Shown one piece after another: positions 1 to 6,577 of a stretch of DNA of 10,188 nt (position 1 is the stretch's first letter; each line of letters opens with the position of its first letter). The stretch comes from an uncultured Actinomycetes bacterium. Its GTDB lineage: Bacteria; Actinomycetota; Actinomycetes; Mycobacteriales; Mycobacteriaceae. The translations under genes and the position numbers were made by a program. The stretch covers positions 1 to 10,188 of the forward strand of contig CAIWCQ010000208.1 in NCBI GenBank assembly GCA_903911165.1, read 5' to 3'. A model generated the notes under the pieces. It had not been told where the DNA came from and made no database searches. It was given only the letters and a program-made list of their open reading frames with translations.

Positions 1-518
1 GTCTGGACGCCGGCCTGGTGTTGACCGCCATCGGCTATCGGGGTGCACCGGTTCCCGGGCTGCCCTTCGACGAGACCGCGGCGGTGGTGCCCAATCGGGA
101 CGGACGCGTCATCGATCCGCGTACTTCGGAACCCGTGCGGGGTGCCTACGTCGCGGGCTGGATCAAACGTGGCCCCACCGGATTCATCGGCACCAATAAG
201 TCCTGCGCCATGCAGACCGTCGCCACCTTGGTCGAGGACTTCAACAACGGGCTGCTTGATGACCCCCGCCAGCCACCGGCGGCGCTGGAGACGTTGATCC
301 GCGCCCGACAACCCGACCTAGTGGACGCCGCGGGCTGGCGGGCAATCGACGCCGCCGAGACCAGCCGGGGCGAGGCCGCCGGCCGGCCACGGGTGAAGTT
401 CACCTCGGTGCCCGACATGCTCGCCGCGGCCGCAACGGGGCCCCGGCCCGGCGCCCGGCTGGGCGGGTTGCGCACTCGCCTGCGAGAACTCGTCTCTCCC
501 CGGAACCGACGCCGCTGA
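1..518 (+). CDS. fprB: FprB-type ferredoxin/adrenodoxin-NADP reductase, C-terminal part only
   Basis: This is the 3' end of a gene that begins before the window; the frame runs from base 3 and leaves 171 residues before TGA at 516-518. The family is an FAD flavoprotein that passes electrons from NADPH to a ferredoxin (adrenodoxin-reductase fold). The fragment holds the conserved GYRG turn (residues 11-14), then [14 protein letters not shown] (about residues 52-65), the C-terminal FAD/NADP-contacting motif of this family, and a late ARQPDLVD...GWRAIDAAE...GRPRVKF stretch typical of the mycobacterial FprA/FprB pair. I favour FprB over FprA because of the neighbourhood (fprB lies near gltA2 in M. 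tuberculosis) and the wording around [10 protein letters not shown]. The N-terminal ferredoxin domain that would separate FprB from FprA lies outside the window, so the symbol is tentative. The last ~25 residues are Arg/Pro-rich and probably disordered. Confidence 0.8.
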   Translation, partial: LDAGLVLTAIGYRGAPVPGLPFDETAAVVPNRDGRVIDPRTSEPVRGAYVAGWIKRGPTGFIGTNKSCAMQTVATLVEDFNNGLLDDPRQPPAALETLIRARQPDLVDAAGWRAIDAAETSRGEAAGRPRVKFTSVPDMLAAAATGPRPGARLGGLRTRLRELVSPRNRRR

Positions 519-556
519 CCGCGACCCGGCACCATCGGGGCCCGGTCGGTCGGGCG

Positions 557-571
557 TACGGTGACACCGTG
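557..571 (+). promoter_or_regulatory. Candidate leaderless promoter (-10) of pdxH
   Basis: TACGGT at 557-562 fits the mycobacterial TANNNT -10 element. Six bases separate it from the GTG at 569, so a transcription start at the usual distance would fall on the start codon and give a leaderless mRNA. There is no clear -35 hexamer and no Shine-Dalgarno sequence upstream. The assignment is an inference from spacing. Confidence 0.5.
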
Positions 572-1252
572 GCTGATGATGTTGGACCGGTACACCGGCT
601 TGCCGGCATGCGGGTGGAGTACGGATCCGTGGAGAAGGACGGCAGCCCCGATCTGGACGTCGACTGGTTTGCAGACGGTTGGCTTGCCCTGCTGCACATC
701 TGGATCGACGAGGCAGAGCAGGCCGGCATTATCGAGCCGAACGCGATGGTGCTGGCCACCGTCGACGACGGCCGGCCGGTCACCCGCACGGTGCTGTGCA
801 AGAGCATTGAGTCCGATGGCATCACTTTCTACTCCAATTACGACTCCGCCAAGGGCGTCGACCTGACGACCACGCCGTACGCGTCGGTGACGTTCCCGTG
901 GTACGCACTGGGCAGGCAGGTGCACATCCGCGGCGCCGTCGTGAAGGTCAGCGCGGAAGAGACGCAGCAGTACTGGGCGCGGCGGCCGCGCGGTTCGCAA
1001 CTGGGCGCGTGGGCCTCGGCGCAATCCCGACCGATCGGCTCTCAGGCGGAATTGATGGCCAGACTCACCGATGTGACGCGGCGCTTCGCCGATTCAGATC
1101 CGGTGCCGGTCCCGCCGCACTGGGGCGGCTATCGGATCGCCGTCGAGGTCGTCGAGTTCTGGCAGGGCCGGGAGAACCGGATTCACAACCGGATACGGGT
1201 GGCTCCGGGCGCGGACGACGGGTCGGATCGGATCGAGCGTCTCCAGCCCTAA
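569..1252 (+). CDS. pdxH: Pyridoxamine/pyridoxine 5'-phosphate oxidase
   Basis: The 227-residue protein is an FMN enzyme that oxidises pyridoxamine or pyridoxine 5'-phosphate to PLP with O2, in the cytosol (PLP salvage). It aligns along its length with mycobacterial PdxH. Visible motifs are [10 protein letters not shown] (57-65), the FMN-phosphate contacts RTVLCK (73-78), SAKG with Lys95, the [12 protein letters not shown] block (139-150), and the C-terminal [12 protein letters not shown] segment (197-208). In the last, Arg204 and His206 correspond to the PLP-binding R-x-H of E. coli PdxH. It ends in ERLQP, as in the M. tuberculosis enzyme. GTG 569 is chosen because it follows a -10-like hexamer by six bases and gives the expected N-terminus; GTG 614 (in MRVEYG) is the only close in-frame alternative. 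It lies 50 bases after fprB, same strand. Stop TAA 1250-1252. Confidence 0.95.
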   Translation: MADDVGPVHRLAGMRVEYGSVEKDGSPDLDVDWFADGWLALLHIWIDEAEQAGIIEPNAMVLATVDDGRPVTRTVLCKSIESDGITFYSNYDSAKGVDLTTTPYASVTFPWYALGRQVHIRGAVVKVSAEETQQYWARRPRGSQLGAWASAQSRPIGSQAELMARLTDVTRRFADSDPVPVPPHWGGYRIAVEVVEFWQGRENRIHNRIRVAPGADDGSDRIERLQP

Positions 1253-1340
1253 CCTATCGCTTCAAAACCTAGGCCGATCGCTTCCACAACACGGGCCGAT
1301 CGCTCCCACAACACGGGCCGATCGTTCCTACAAAACAGGG
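1253..1340 (+). repeat. Four imperfect tandem copies of a ~22-bp unit in the pdxH-tetR gap
   Basis: Units lie at 1253-1273 (21 bp, most diverged), 1274-1295 (22 bp), 1296-1317 (22 bp) and 1318-1340 (23 bp). The two middle copies differ at one position. Shared core: CCGATCG, then a C/T-rich patch, then ACAA-ACGGG. The last copy has CAAAACAGGG and ends four bases before the -10 hexamer of the TetR gene, so it covers the expected -35 region. A period of about 22 bp is two DNA turns, so equivalent bases lie on the same face. The core holds the palindrome CGATCG in copies 2-4 (CTATCG in the first). This is either an operator array or a neutral short tandem repeat. Confidence 0.85.
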
Positions 1341-1344
1341 GGCA

Positions 1345-1359
1345 TACCCTTGCCCGATG
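1345..1359 (+). promoter_or_regulatory. Candidate leaderless promoter (-10) of the TetR gene
   Basis: TACCCT at 1345-1350 fits TANNNT and is followed by six bases and then ATG at 1357, the spacing of mycobacterial leaderless promoters. No Shine-Dalgarno sequence precedes the ATG. The expected -35 region (about 1321-1328) is inside the fourth tandem repeat, so a protein bound to the repeats would compete with RNA polymerase or act from upstream. Confidence 0.5.
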
Positions 1360-2028
1360 GGGGAGCCGTCGTTAGGTTTGCGTGAACTCAAGAAGCAACG
1401 CACCCGCGCCACGATCGTGGACGTCGCGTCGGGACTGTGTGCCCGGCAGGGTTATGAGAAGACGACGGTCGAGCAGATCGCCGCGGCGGCCGAGGTGTCG
1501 CCGCGAACCTTCAGCCGCTACTTCCCCAGCAAGGAGGCGGTCATCGGCGCGCTGATCGAGGAGACCGCCGAACATATCGCCGCCGCACTTGCCGCGCAGC
1601 CCACCGACATCACCGAACACGACGCGCTGGTGCGCGCCCATGTCGAGGTCTTTCGGGCCGCCGAACGAGGCGAGCCCGGGGCGATGTCCTTCGACCGAGT
1701 CAGAGGCTTTCTGCAGATCGTCAACAGTTCACCCATGCTGGGTCTGGCCGCCTTCACCTTTCGGGCCGACGGTGGGCCGACAGCCGCGGTGATCCGCGCG
1801 ATGGCCGAGCGAATGGGTACGCCGGTGGGGGATCCGGCGGTCCGGATCCTGTTTGACACCTGGGCGGTGTTGATGGCGGTTGCCTGCGGCAGCCCGGGAA
1901 CCGACGTCAGTGACCCTGGCCGGGTAAGCGAACGGATCGAAGCTACCTACCGAATTTTTGCCCGGCTCTGGCAGCCCTGGCACCCCGGTCTCAGGCCCGA
2001 TGGGGCAAGCCGGGACAATACTGGCTAG
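1357..2028 (+). CDS. TetR-family transcriptional regulator
   Basis: The 223-residue protein has an N-terminal TetR DNA-binding domain: residues 9-65 contain LRELKKQRTRATIVDVA, a GYEKTTVEQIA turn, and the recognition segment AEVSPRTFSRYFPSKEAVI (45-63), the classic TetR HTH wording. The remaining helical part (about 75-210) should be the ligand-binding and dimerisation domain; it is too variable to suggest a ligand. The ATG at 1357 is supported by a TANNNT hexamer six bases upstream and by the HTH starting at the usual distance. The repeats directly upstream suggest autoregulation, but the target could also be elsewhere. It is codirectional with pdxH (104 bases before) and gltA2 (93 bases after), and its own promoter signal argues against a simple operon. 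A perfect inverted repeat lies inside the gene at 1830-1849. Not recognised as a named regulator. Confidence 0.9.
   Translation: MGEPSLGLRELKKQRTRATIVDVASGLCARQGYEKTTVEQIAAAAEVSPRTFSRYFPSKEAVIGALIEETAEHIAAALAAQPTDITEHDALVRAHVEVFRAAERGEPGAMSFDRVRGFLQIVNSSPMLGLAAFTFRADGGPTAAVIRAMAERMGTPVGDPAVRILFDTWAVLMAVACGSPGTDVSDPGRVSERIEATYRIFARLWQPWHPGLRPDGASRDNTG
1830..1849. repeat. Perfect 8-bp inverted repeat within the TetR gene
   Basis: Arms GGATCCGG (1830-1837) and CCGGATCC (1842-1849) flank a 4-base CGGT loop. In mRNA this makes a strong GC-rich hairpin extendable by a G-U pair; in DNA it is a dyad of a size that a dimeric regulator could bind. It encodes ordinary residues (GDPAVRI), so it may be coincidence. 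Confidence 0.7.
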
Positions 2029-2054
2029 GTTCACTCCCGGATGGGCAGTAGCGT
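2026..2054 (+). promoter_or_regulatory. Possible -10 elements for gltA2
   Basis: The 93-base gap before gltA2 contains two TANNNT hexamers: TAGGTT at 2026-2031 (overlapping the TetR stop codon) and TAGCGT at 2049-2054. Either would give a leader of about 60-85 bases containing the ribosome binding site. Neither has a good -35 hexamer at 16-18 bp, so this is a weak call. Confidence 0.25.
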
Positions 2055-2107
2055 CTTGGGGGGAGCGGATCGCACATCCCGTCAAGTACGCATGCCGCCA
2101 AATACGC

Positions 2108-2124
2108 AAGAAGGGGTTGATGTG
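2108..2124 (+). promoter_or_regulatory. Ribosome binding site that fixes the gltA2 start
   Basis: A purine run, AAGAAGGGG at 2108-2116, sits five bases before GTG 2122. It is the clearest Shine-Dalgarno-like sequence in the window. It favours GTG 2122 over the upstream in-frame ATG codons at 2041 and 2092, which have no comparable purine run and would add residues absent from known GltA2 proteins. Confidence 0.7.
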
Positions 2125-3435
2125 GCCGCAATCGACGACAACGCCACGCTCCGTTATCCCGCTGGGGAATCGGGTCATGCCGGTGGAGAGCTGGAACTGG
2201 AGATTGTCCATGCCACCGAGGGCCCCGACGGTATAGCGCTGGGGCCGTTGCTGGCCGAGACCGGTTACACCACCTTCGACCAGGGTTTTGTCAACACCGC
2301 CTCGACCAAGAGCGCCATCACCTACATCGACGGGGATGCCGGCATCCTGCGCTACCGCGGATACCCGATCGAGCAGCTCGCCGAGAAGTCGAACTTCATC
2401 GAGGTGAGCTACCTGCTGATCTACGGCGAACTCCCGACGCCCGAGCAACTTCAGGCGTTCACCACCAAGATCCAGCGGCACACTCTCCTGCACGAGGACC
2501 TCAAGCGGTTCTTCGACGGGTTCCCGCGTAATGCGCACCCCATGCCGGTGTTGTCCAGCGCCGTCAACGCACTGAGCGCCTACTATCAGGACTCGCTTGA
2601 TCCGATGGATCACGAACAGGTGGAGTTATCAACGATCCGACTGCTGGCCAAGTTGCCGACCATCGCCGCGTACGCCTACAAGAAGTCGGTTGGTCAGCCT
2701 TTTCTCTACCCGGACAATTCGATGTCACTGGTGGAGAACTTCCTCCGGATGACCTTCGGGCTTCCGGCCGAACCCTACGACGTCGACCCGGAGATCGTCC
2801 GGGCCCTGGACATGCTGCTGATCCTGCACGCCGATCACGAGCAGAACTGTTCGACCTCGACGGTGCGCCTGGTGGGCTCGTCCCAGGCCAACCTGTTCAC
2901 GTCGATCTCCGGCGGGATCAACGCGCTGTGGGGCCCACTGCACGGGGGTGCCAACCAATCGGTGCTGGAGATGCTGGAGAAGATTCGCGCCGGTGGTGGC
3001 GATGTGAACGCATTCGTCCGCAAGGTCAAAGACCGCGAGGACGGGGTCAAGCTGATGGGCTTCGGCCACCGGATCTACAAGAACTACGATCCGCGCGCCC
3101 GGATCGTCAAGGAGCAGGCCGACAAGATCCTCAGCAAGTTGGGCGGCGATGACGAGTTGCTCGACATCGCCAAGTCCATGGAAGAAGTCGCGCTGACCGA
3201 CGACTACTTCATTGAGCGCAAGCTCTACCCGAACGTCGACTTCTACACCGGGGTGATCTACCGGGCGATGGGCTTTCCGACCCGGATGTTCACCGTGCTG
3301 TTCGCCCTCGGCCGGCTGCCGGGCTGGATCGCGCACTGGCGCGAGATGCACACCGAACCCAACAAGATCGGCCGACCACGGCAGATCTACACCGGCTACG
3401 GCGAACGCGACTATCTGAAGCTCGACGGCCGCTGA
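2122..3435 (+). CDS. gltA2: Type II-like citrate synthase GltA2
   Basis: Citrate synthase condenses oxaloacetate and acetyl-CoA to citrate, the entry step of the TCA cycle. From GTG 2122 the protein has 437 residues, against about 431 in M. tuberculosis GltA2 (Rv0896); the extra residues form a Gly/His-rich insertion near residues 15-22. The match is near continuous: ITYIDGDAGILRYRGYPI (66-83), LLIYGELP (98-105), HEDLKRFFDGFPRNAHPMPV (124-143), HADHEQNCSTSTVR (236-249). Catalytic residues are in place: His274 in GPLHGGAN, His316 in GFGHRIYKNYDPR, and Asp373 in YPNVDFYTG, matching His264, His305 and Asp362 of the E. coli enzyme. The start rests on the ribosome binding site and on homologues. 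The gene is flanked by its own leader upstream and a small hairpin downstream. Stop TGA 3433-3435. Confidence 0.97.
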   Translation: MAAIDDNATLRYPAGESGHAGGELELEIVHATEGPDGIALGPLLAETGYTTFDQGFVNTASTKSAITYIDGDAGILRYRGYPIEQLAEKSNFIEVSYLLIYGELPTPEQLQAFTTKIQRHTLLHEDLKRFFDGFPRNAHPMPVLSSAVNALSAYYQDSLDPMDHEQVELSTIRLLAKLPTIAAYAYKKSVGQPFLYPDNSMSLVENFLRMTFGLPAEPYDVDPEIVRALDMLLILHADHEQNCSTSTVRLVGSSQANLFTSISGGINALWGPLHGGANQSVLEMLEKIRAGGGDVNAFVRKVKDREDGVKLMGFGHRIYKNYDPRARIVKEQADKILSKLGGDDELLDIAKSMEEVALTDDYFIERKLYPNVDFYTGVIYRAMGFPTRMFTVLFALGRLPGWIAHWREMHTEPNKIGRPRQIYTGYGERDYLKLDGR

Positions 3436-3460
3436 CCCGACCGACAGGGTCGGCTACGGT
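3432..3460 (+). promoter_or_regulatory. Candidate leaderless promoter of the FKBP gene (-35 and -10)
   Basis: CTGACC at 3432-3437 (close to TTGACA and overlapping the gltA2 stop codon) is separated by 17 bases from TACGGT at 3455-3460 (TANNNT). Seven bases then lead to GTG 3468. This is the best-formed promoter in the window and predicts a transcript beginning on the start codon. It is the same TACGGT hexamer as before pdxH. Confidence 0.55.
3437..3453 (+). terminator. Small GC hairpin after gltA2
   Basis: CCGACC (3437-3442) and GGTCGG (3448-3453) form a perfect 6-bp stem with a 5-base loop, two bases after the gltA2 stop. There is no U-tract, as is common for mycobacterial intrinsic terminators, so termination is only possible. 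The hairpin lies in the spacer of the FKBP promoter, so the same bases would serve two roles. Confidence 0.35.
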
Positions 3461-3467
3461 GGTCGCC

Positions 3468-3830
3468 GTGACGACAAAACCAGAAATCGAATTCCCCGGG
3501 GGTCCGGCCCCCACCGAACTGGTCATCACCGACCTGGTCCTCGGCGACGGCGACGAAGCCGGTCCCGGAGACACCGTCGAGGTGCATTACCTCGGCATCG
3601 AATATGACAGCGGCGAGGAGTTCGACAGCTCTTACGACCGCGGCGAATCCATCTCGTTCCCGCTGCGCGGCCTGATCCAAGGCTGGCAGGACGGTATTCC
3701 GGGAATGCGGGTCGGCGGACGGCGTCAGCTGGTCATCCCACCCGAGCAGGCCTACGGCCGGGCCGGCTCCGGGCATCGACTCTCGGGCAAAACGCTGATT
3801 TTCGTCATCGACCTGCTCGCGGTGGCGTGA
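3468..3830 (+). CDS. FKBP-type peptidyl-prolyl cis-trans isomerase
   Basis: This is a single-domain FKBP that catalyses prolyl cis-trans isomerisation; it has no signal peptide, so it should act in the cytosol. From GTG 3468 it has 120 residues, the usual size for a minimal FKBP. The binding pocket matches FKBP12: Tyr41 (VHYLG), Phe52-Asp53 (EFDSS), Phe64, Leu69-Ile70 and Trp73 (GLIQGW), Tyr96 (AYG), Phe112 (LIFVIDLL). The FKBP12 loop IPPNA before the last strand is replaced by HRLSGK. GTG 3468 is preferred because GTG 3459 lies inside the apparent -10 hexamer and would not be in the transcript. The gene follows gltA2 by 32 bases and ends one base from the stop codon of prrA on the other strand. 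Client proteins are unknown. Confidence 0.93.
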   Translation: MTTKPEIEFPGGPAPTELVITDLVLGDGDEAGPGDTVEVHYLGIEYDSGEEFDSSYDRGESISFPLRGLIQGWQDGIPGMRVGGRRQLVIPPEQAYGRAGSGHRLSGKTLIFVIDLLAVA

Positions 3831-3831
3831 T

Positions 3832-4533
3832 CTATTGGGTTCGCAGGACGAAACCCACACCGCGTACGGTATGCAGTAGACGCGGTGCGCCGCCGGCTTC
3901 CAGCTTGCGGCGAAGGTATCCGATGAATACGTCGACGACGTTGGTGTCGGCGGCGAAGTCGTAACCCCACACCAGCTCCAGCAACTGGGCACGGCTGAGT
4001 ACCGCGGTCTTGTGTTCGGCAAGCACCGCCAGCAGATCGAACTCGCGCTTGGTCAAGTCGACGTCGACGCCGTTGACCCGGGCTCGCCGACCGGGGATGT
4101 CGATCTCCAACGGCCCCATCTGAATGGTCTCCGAGGAGAACGTGGCGCTGGCGCCGCGGCGGCGCAGCAGAGCCTTCACCCGGGCCACCAACTCAGCCAG
4201 AACAAATGGCTTCACCAGGTAGTCATCGGCGCCGGCCTCCAGGCCCGCCACCCGGTCGTCAACCGAACTGCGGGCCGAGAGCACACACACCGGCACATCG
4301 TTGTCCATCGCGCGCAGTGCGGTCACCACGCTGACGCCGTCGAGAACGGGCATATTGATATCCAGCACGATCGCATCGGGCCGGGTTTCGGTTGCGCTGC
4401 GAAGGGCCTCGGCGCCGTCGACGGCGGTGAAGACCTCGAAGCCGGACAGTCGCAGGCCGCGCTCCAGGGAGGCCAGCACATCCGGATCGTCGTCAACCAC
4501 TAATACGCGCGGCGACGCCGGGATGCTGTCCAT
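3832..4533 (-). CDS. prrA: OmpR-family response regulator PrrA
   Basis: The 233-residue protein is almost word for word mycobacterial PrrA, a two-component regulator that is essential in M. tuberculosis. The receiver domain (8-120) has the acidic pocket Asp14-Asp15, phospho-acceptor Asp58 in IVLDINMP (Asp61 in the 236-residue M. tuberculosis numbering), Ser86 and Lys108 (DDYLVKP). The winged-helix domain (about 137-233) contains [11 protein letters not shown] and the recognition helix [15 protein letters not shown] (197-211). The Thr6 reported as a Ser/Thr-kinase site in M. tuberculosis falls at Ser3 here by my alignment. No Shine-Dalgarno is visible. The sensor-kinase gene prrB, normally directly downstream, is absent: the next base but one after the stop belongs to the convergent FKBP gene. 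It is divergent from the ABC exporter operon across 85 bases. Confidence 0.95.
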   Translation of the reverse strand: MDSIPASPRVLVVDDDPDVLASLERGLRLSGFEVFTAVDGAEALRSATETRPDAIVLDINMPVLDGVSVVTALRAMDNDVPVCVLSARSSVDDRVAGLEAGADDYLVKPFVLAELVARVKALLRRRGASATFSSETIQMGPLEIDIPGRRARVNGVDVDLTKREFDLLAVLAEHKTAVLSRAQLLELVWGYDFAADTNVVDVFIGYLRRKLEAGGAPRLLHTVRGVGFVLRTQ

Positions 4534-4618
4534 GGACGCTATCTTGCCGGATCGCCGCGCGTCCGGGCGGGAGGCATGGCCGTGACATGATCTCGGGGCA
4601 GCTGACGGGAGAGTTTCG
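4534..4618. promoter_or_regulatory. Divergent promoter region between prrA and the ABC exporter operon
   Basis: All control signals for both directions must lie in these 85 bases or in the coding edges. Toward prrA (minus strand), CAAGAT at 4541-4546 keeps the A2 and T6 of a -10 element and ends seven bases before the ATG, which would make prrA leaderless; a better hexamer, TAGCGT (4536-4541), is only two bases from the ATG and so is badly placed. Toward the exporter (plus strand), TATCTT (4540-4545) and CATGAT (4586-4591) are candidates. The second would leave a leader of about 20 bases carrying GGGAGAG (4607-4613), a fair ribosome binding site. No -35 is convincing. Confidence 0.35.
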
Positions 4619-6577
4619 GTGGTGGACGGCGTGACCTCAGGCGGGCTCCGGTCGGATCCGGCGATCGCACCGCAGCCTGCGCGGATCCGGACGAGCAGCG
4701 ACCTGCTGCGGCTGCTGCCCTATTTGCTGCCGTACCGGGCGCGGTGGCTGGCCATGATCGTCATCGCGATCGCCAGCCTCGTCGCGACGGTGGCTATCCC
4801 ACTGATGACAAAGGCGGTCATCGACGGGCCGGTGCGAAACCGCGACTCTCACGGCCTCTGGGTGCTGGGCACGATTGCGGTCGGGGTAGGAATCGCGGAG
4901 GCGACGCTGTGGTTCATCCGCCGTTGGCTGGTGTCGCGCGCGACCATGTCCGTCGAAACCGATATCCGCAACGACCTCTATGCACGATTGCAGATCTTGC
5001 CGATGTCCTTTCACGGCCGATGGCAATCCGGCCAGTTGTTGTCGCGAATTATGAACGACCTGAATACGATTCGCCGGTTGCTGTCGTTCGGGTTGGTATT
5101 CCTGATGCTCAACATCCTGCAGATCATCGTGGTGACGATCATCCTGCTCGCGATGTACTGGCCACTGGGGGTGGTGGTGCTGGCTTCGGTGGTGCCGGTC
5201 ACGCTCACGGTGATGCACTTCGAACGCACTTTCACCCGGCTCTCGCGCCAGGCACAGGATCAGGCCGGCCACGTGGCGACCGCCGTCGAGGAGGCTGCGC
5301 TGGGGCTGCGGGCGGTCAAATCTTTCGGTCGCGCCGATTACGTCTACGACCGTTTCGACGAGCAGGCCACGGCGCTTTACGACACCCAGATCCGCAAAGT
5401 CTCGGTGTCGGCGAAGTTCTGGACTCTGCTTGAGATCATCCCGAACATCGCCCTGATCGTCGTGTTGGGGTTCGGCGCCGTGGCCGCCGGGCGCGGGCTG
5501 ATCACCCTGGGCACGCTGGTTGCGTTCATCACGATGATGCTGTCTCTGGTGTGGCCGATCGCCTCACTGGGTTTCCTGCTGTCGATGACCCAGGAGGCGA
5601 TGACCGCCGCCAATCGCATCGCCGAGATCTTCGACGCGCAGATCGAGATCACTGACGGCCCGCGCTCTGAACCCCCGCGCGGCGCACTGCTGGAGTTCGA
5701 CGATGTGGGTTTCCGGTTTCCGGACGGGGCGGCCACGGACGCCTGGGTGTTACGTCATGTCAGTGTCACCGTGGAACCGGGACAGACCCTCGCCCTCGTC
5801 GGCGCGACCGGATCTGGCAAGTCTGTCCTGGCTGCCCTGCTGCCACGGCTTTACGACGTCACCGAAGGACACATCCGGATCGGCGGTGTGGATGTTCGCG
5901 ACCTGTCGCTGGACGCCCTCCGTCGCCAGGTGGCCGTCGCGTTCGAGGATCCGATCCTCTTCTCGATGTCGGTCGCGGAAAACCTCACCCTGGGCCGCTC
6001 CCGCGAGGATCCGGCCACTGACGCCGAAATCGATCGTGCCATCGAGATAGCTGCCGCCACCTTCGTCTATGAACTGCCGTTCGGACTGCAGACCCGCATC
6101 GGCGAGCAGGGGATGAGCCTGTCCGGCGGACAGCGTCAACGGTTGTCGCTGGCCAGGGCGATTCTGACGCGGCCGAGCATTCTGGTGCTCGACGACACCC
6201 TGTCCGCGCTCGACGTCCACACCGAGGCTGCGGTCACCGAAGCGTTGAGTCGGGTACTTGGCGCGGTCACCGGAATCGTTGTCGCACATCGAGCTTCGAC
6301 GGTGCTACTGGCCGACAAGGTGGCGCTGCTCGACACCGTTGACGGAGTCGGCACCATCACCCACATCGGCACCCACGAGGAACTTTTGGCCACCGTTCCG
6401 CGCTATCGCTATCTGCTGGCCGCTGACGACGAACTCGACGACGGCACCGAACCACGTCCCGAATGGGAGGACGAGGCTGACCGTCAGCAACTCGATCATG
6501 TCTACGAGGAGGCCGTCGGGCAGCAAGCCGCGACCCGCCGACCCATCGGGTATATCGCCGCCGAGCGCACCCGATGA
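4619..6577 (+). CDS. ABC exporter half-transporter with a degenerate ATPase site (subunit 1)
   Basis: The 652-residue membrane protein has a type-IV ABC exporter domain with six probable helices (about 42-63, 80-102, 155-178, 180-200, 264-290, 296-320), followed by a nucleotide-binding domain. Motifs: Walker A GATGSGKS (395-402), signature LSGGQ (501-505), Walker B ILVLD (521-525), D-loop SALD (529-532), H-loop His557. Two key residues deviate: the catalytic glutamate after Walker B is Asp526, and the Q-loop glutamine is Glu443 (AFEDPILF). Such a subunit usually pairs with a second half-transporter whose Walker B is intact, and that partner is the next gene. A 50-residue acidic tail (601-652) follows the ATPase domain. 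GTG 4619 is chosen for the GGGAG ribosome binding site; GTG 4622 and 4631 are alternatives. The substrate cannot be told from sequence; drug or lipid export is the family norm. Confidence 0.92.
   Translation: MVDGVTSGGLRSDPAIAPQPARIRTSSDLLRLLPYLLPYRARWLAMIVIAIASLVATVAIPLMTKAVIDGPVRNRDSHGLWVLGTIAVGVGIAEATLWFIRRWLVSRATMSVETDIRNDLYARLQILPMSFHGRWQSGQLLSRIMNDLNTIRRLLSFGLVFLMLNILQIIVVTIILLAMYWPLGVVVLASVVPVTLTVMHFERTFTRLSRQAQDQAGHVATAVEEAALGLRAVKSFGRADYVYDRFDEQATALYDTQIRKVSVSAKFWTLLEIIPNIALIVVLGFGAVAAGRGLITLGTLVAFITMMLSLVWPIASLGFLLSMTQEAMTAANRIAEIFDAQIEITDGPRSEPPRGALLEFDDVGFRFPDGAATDAWVLRHVSVTVEPGQTLALVGATGSGKSVLAALLPRLYDVTEGHIRIGGVDVRDLSLDALRRQVAVAFEDPILFSMSVAENLTLGRSREDPATDAEIDRAIEIAAATFVYELPFGLQTRIGEQGMSLSGGQRQRLSLARAILTRPSILVLDDTLSALDVHTEAAVTEALSRVLGAVTGIVVAHRASTVLLADKVALLDTVDGVGTITHIGTHEELLATVPRYRYLLAADDELDDGTEPRPEWEDEADRQQLDHVYEEAVGQQAATRRPIGYIAAERTR

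Noticed and set aside
1253..1340. CRISPR-like repeat array
   Set aside because: The units are contiguous with no spacers and differ from one another; there is no cas gene nearby.
2041..2121. 27-residue N-terminal extension of gltA2 from ATG 2041
   Set aside because: The residues have no counterpart in GltA2, and a clear ribosome binding site points to GTG 2122.
1729..2613. A 294-codon minus-strand open frame across the TetR/gltA2 junction
   Set aside because: It runs antisense to two strong genes, has no recognisable motif, and its composition is that of a shadow frame.
5945..5959. Palindrome GAGGATC-C-GATCCTC inside ABC subunit 1
   Set aside because: It encodes the conserved FEDPILF segment of the Q-loop, and a one-base centre cannot form an RNA hairpin loop; it is explained by coding constraint.
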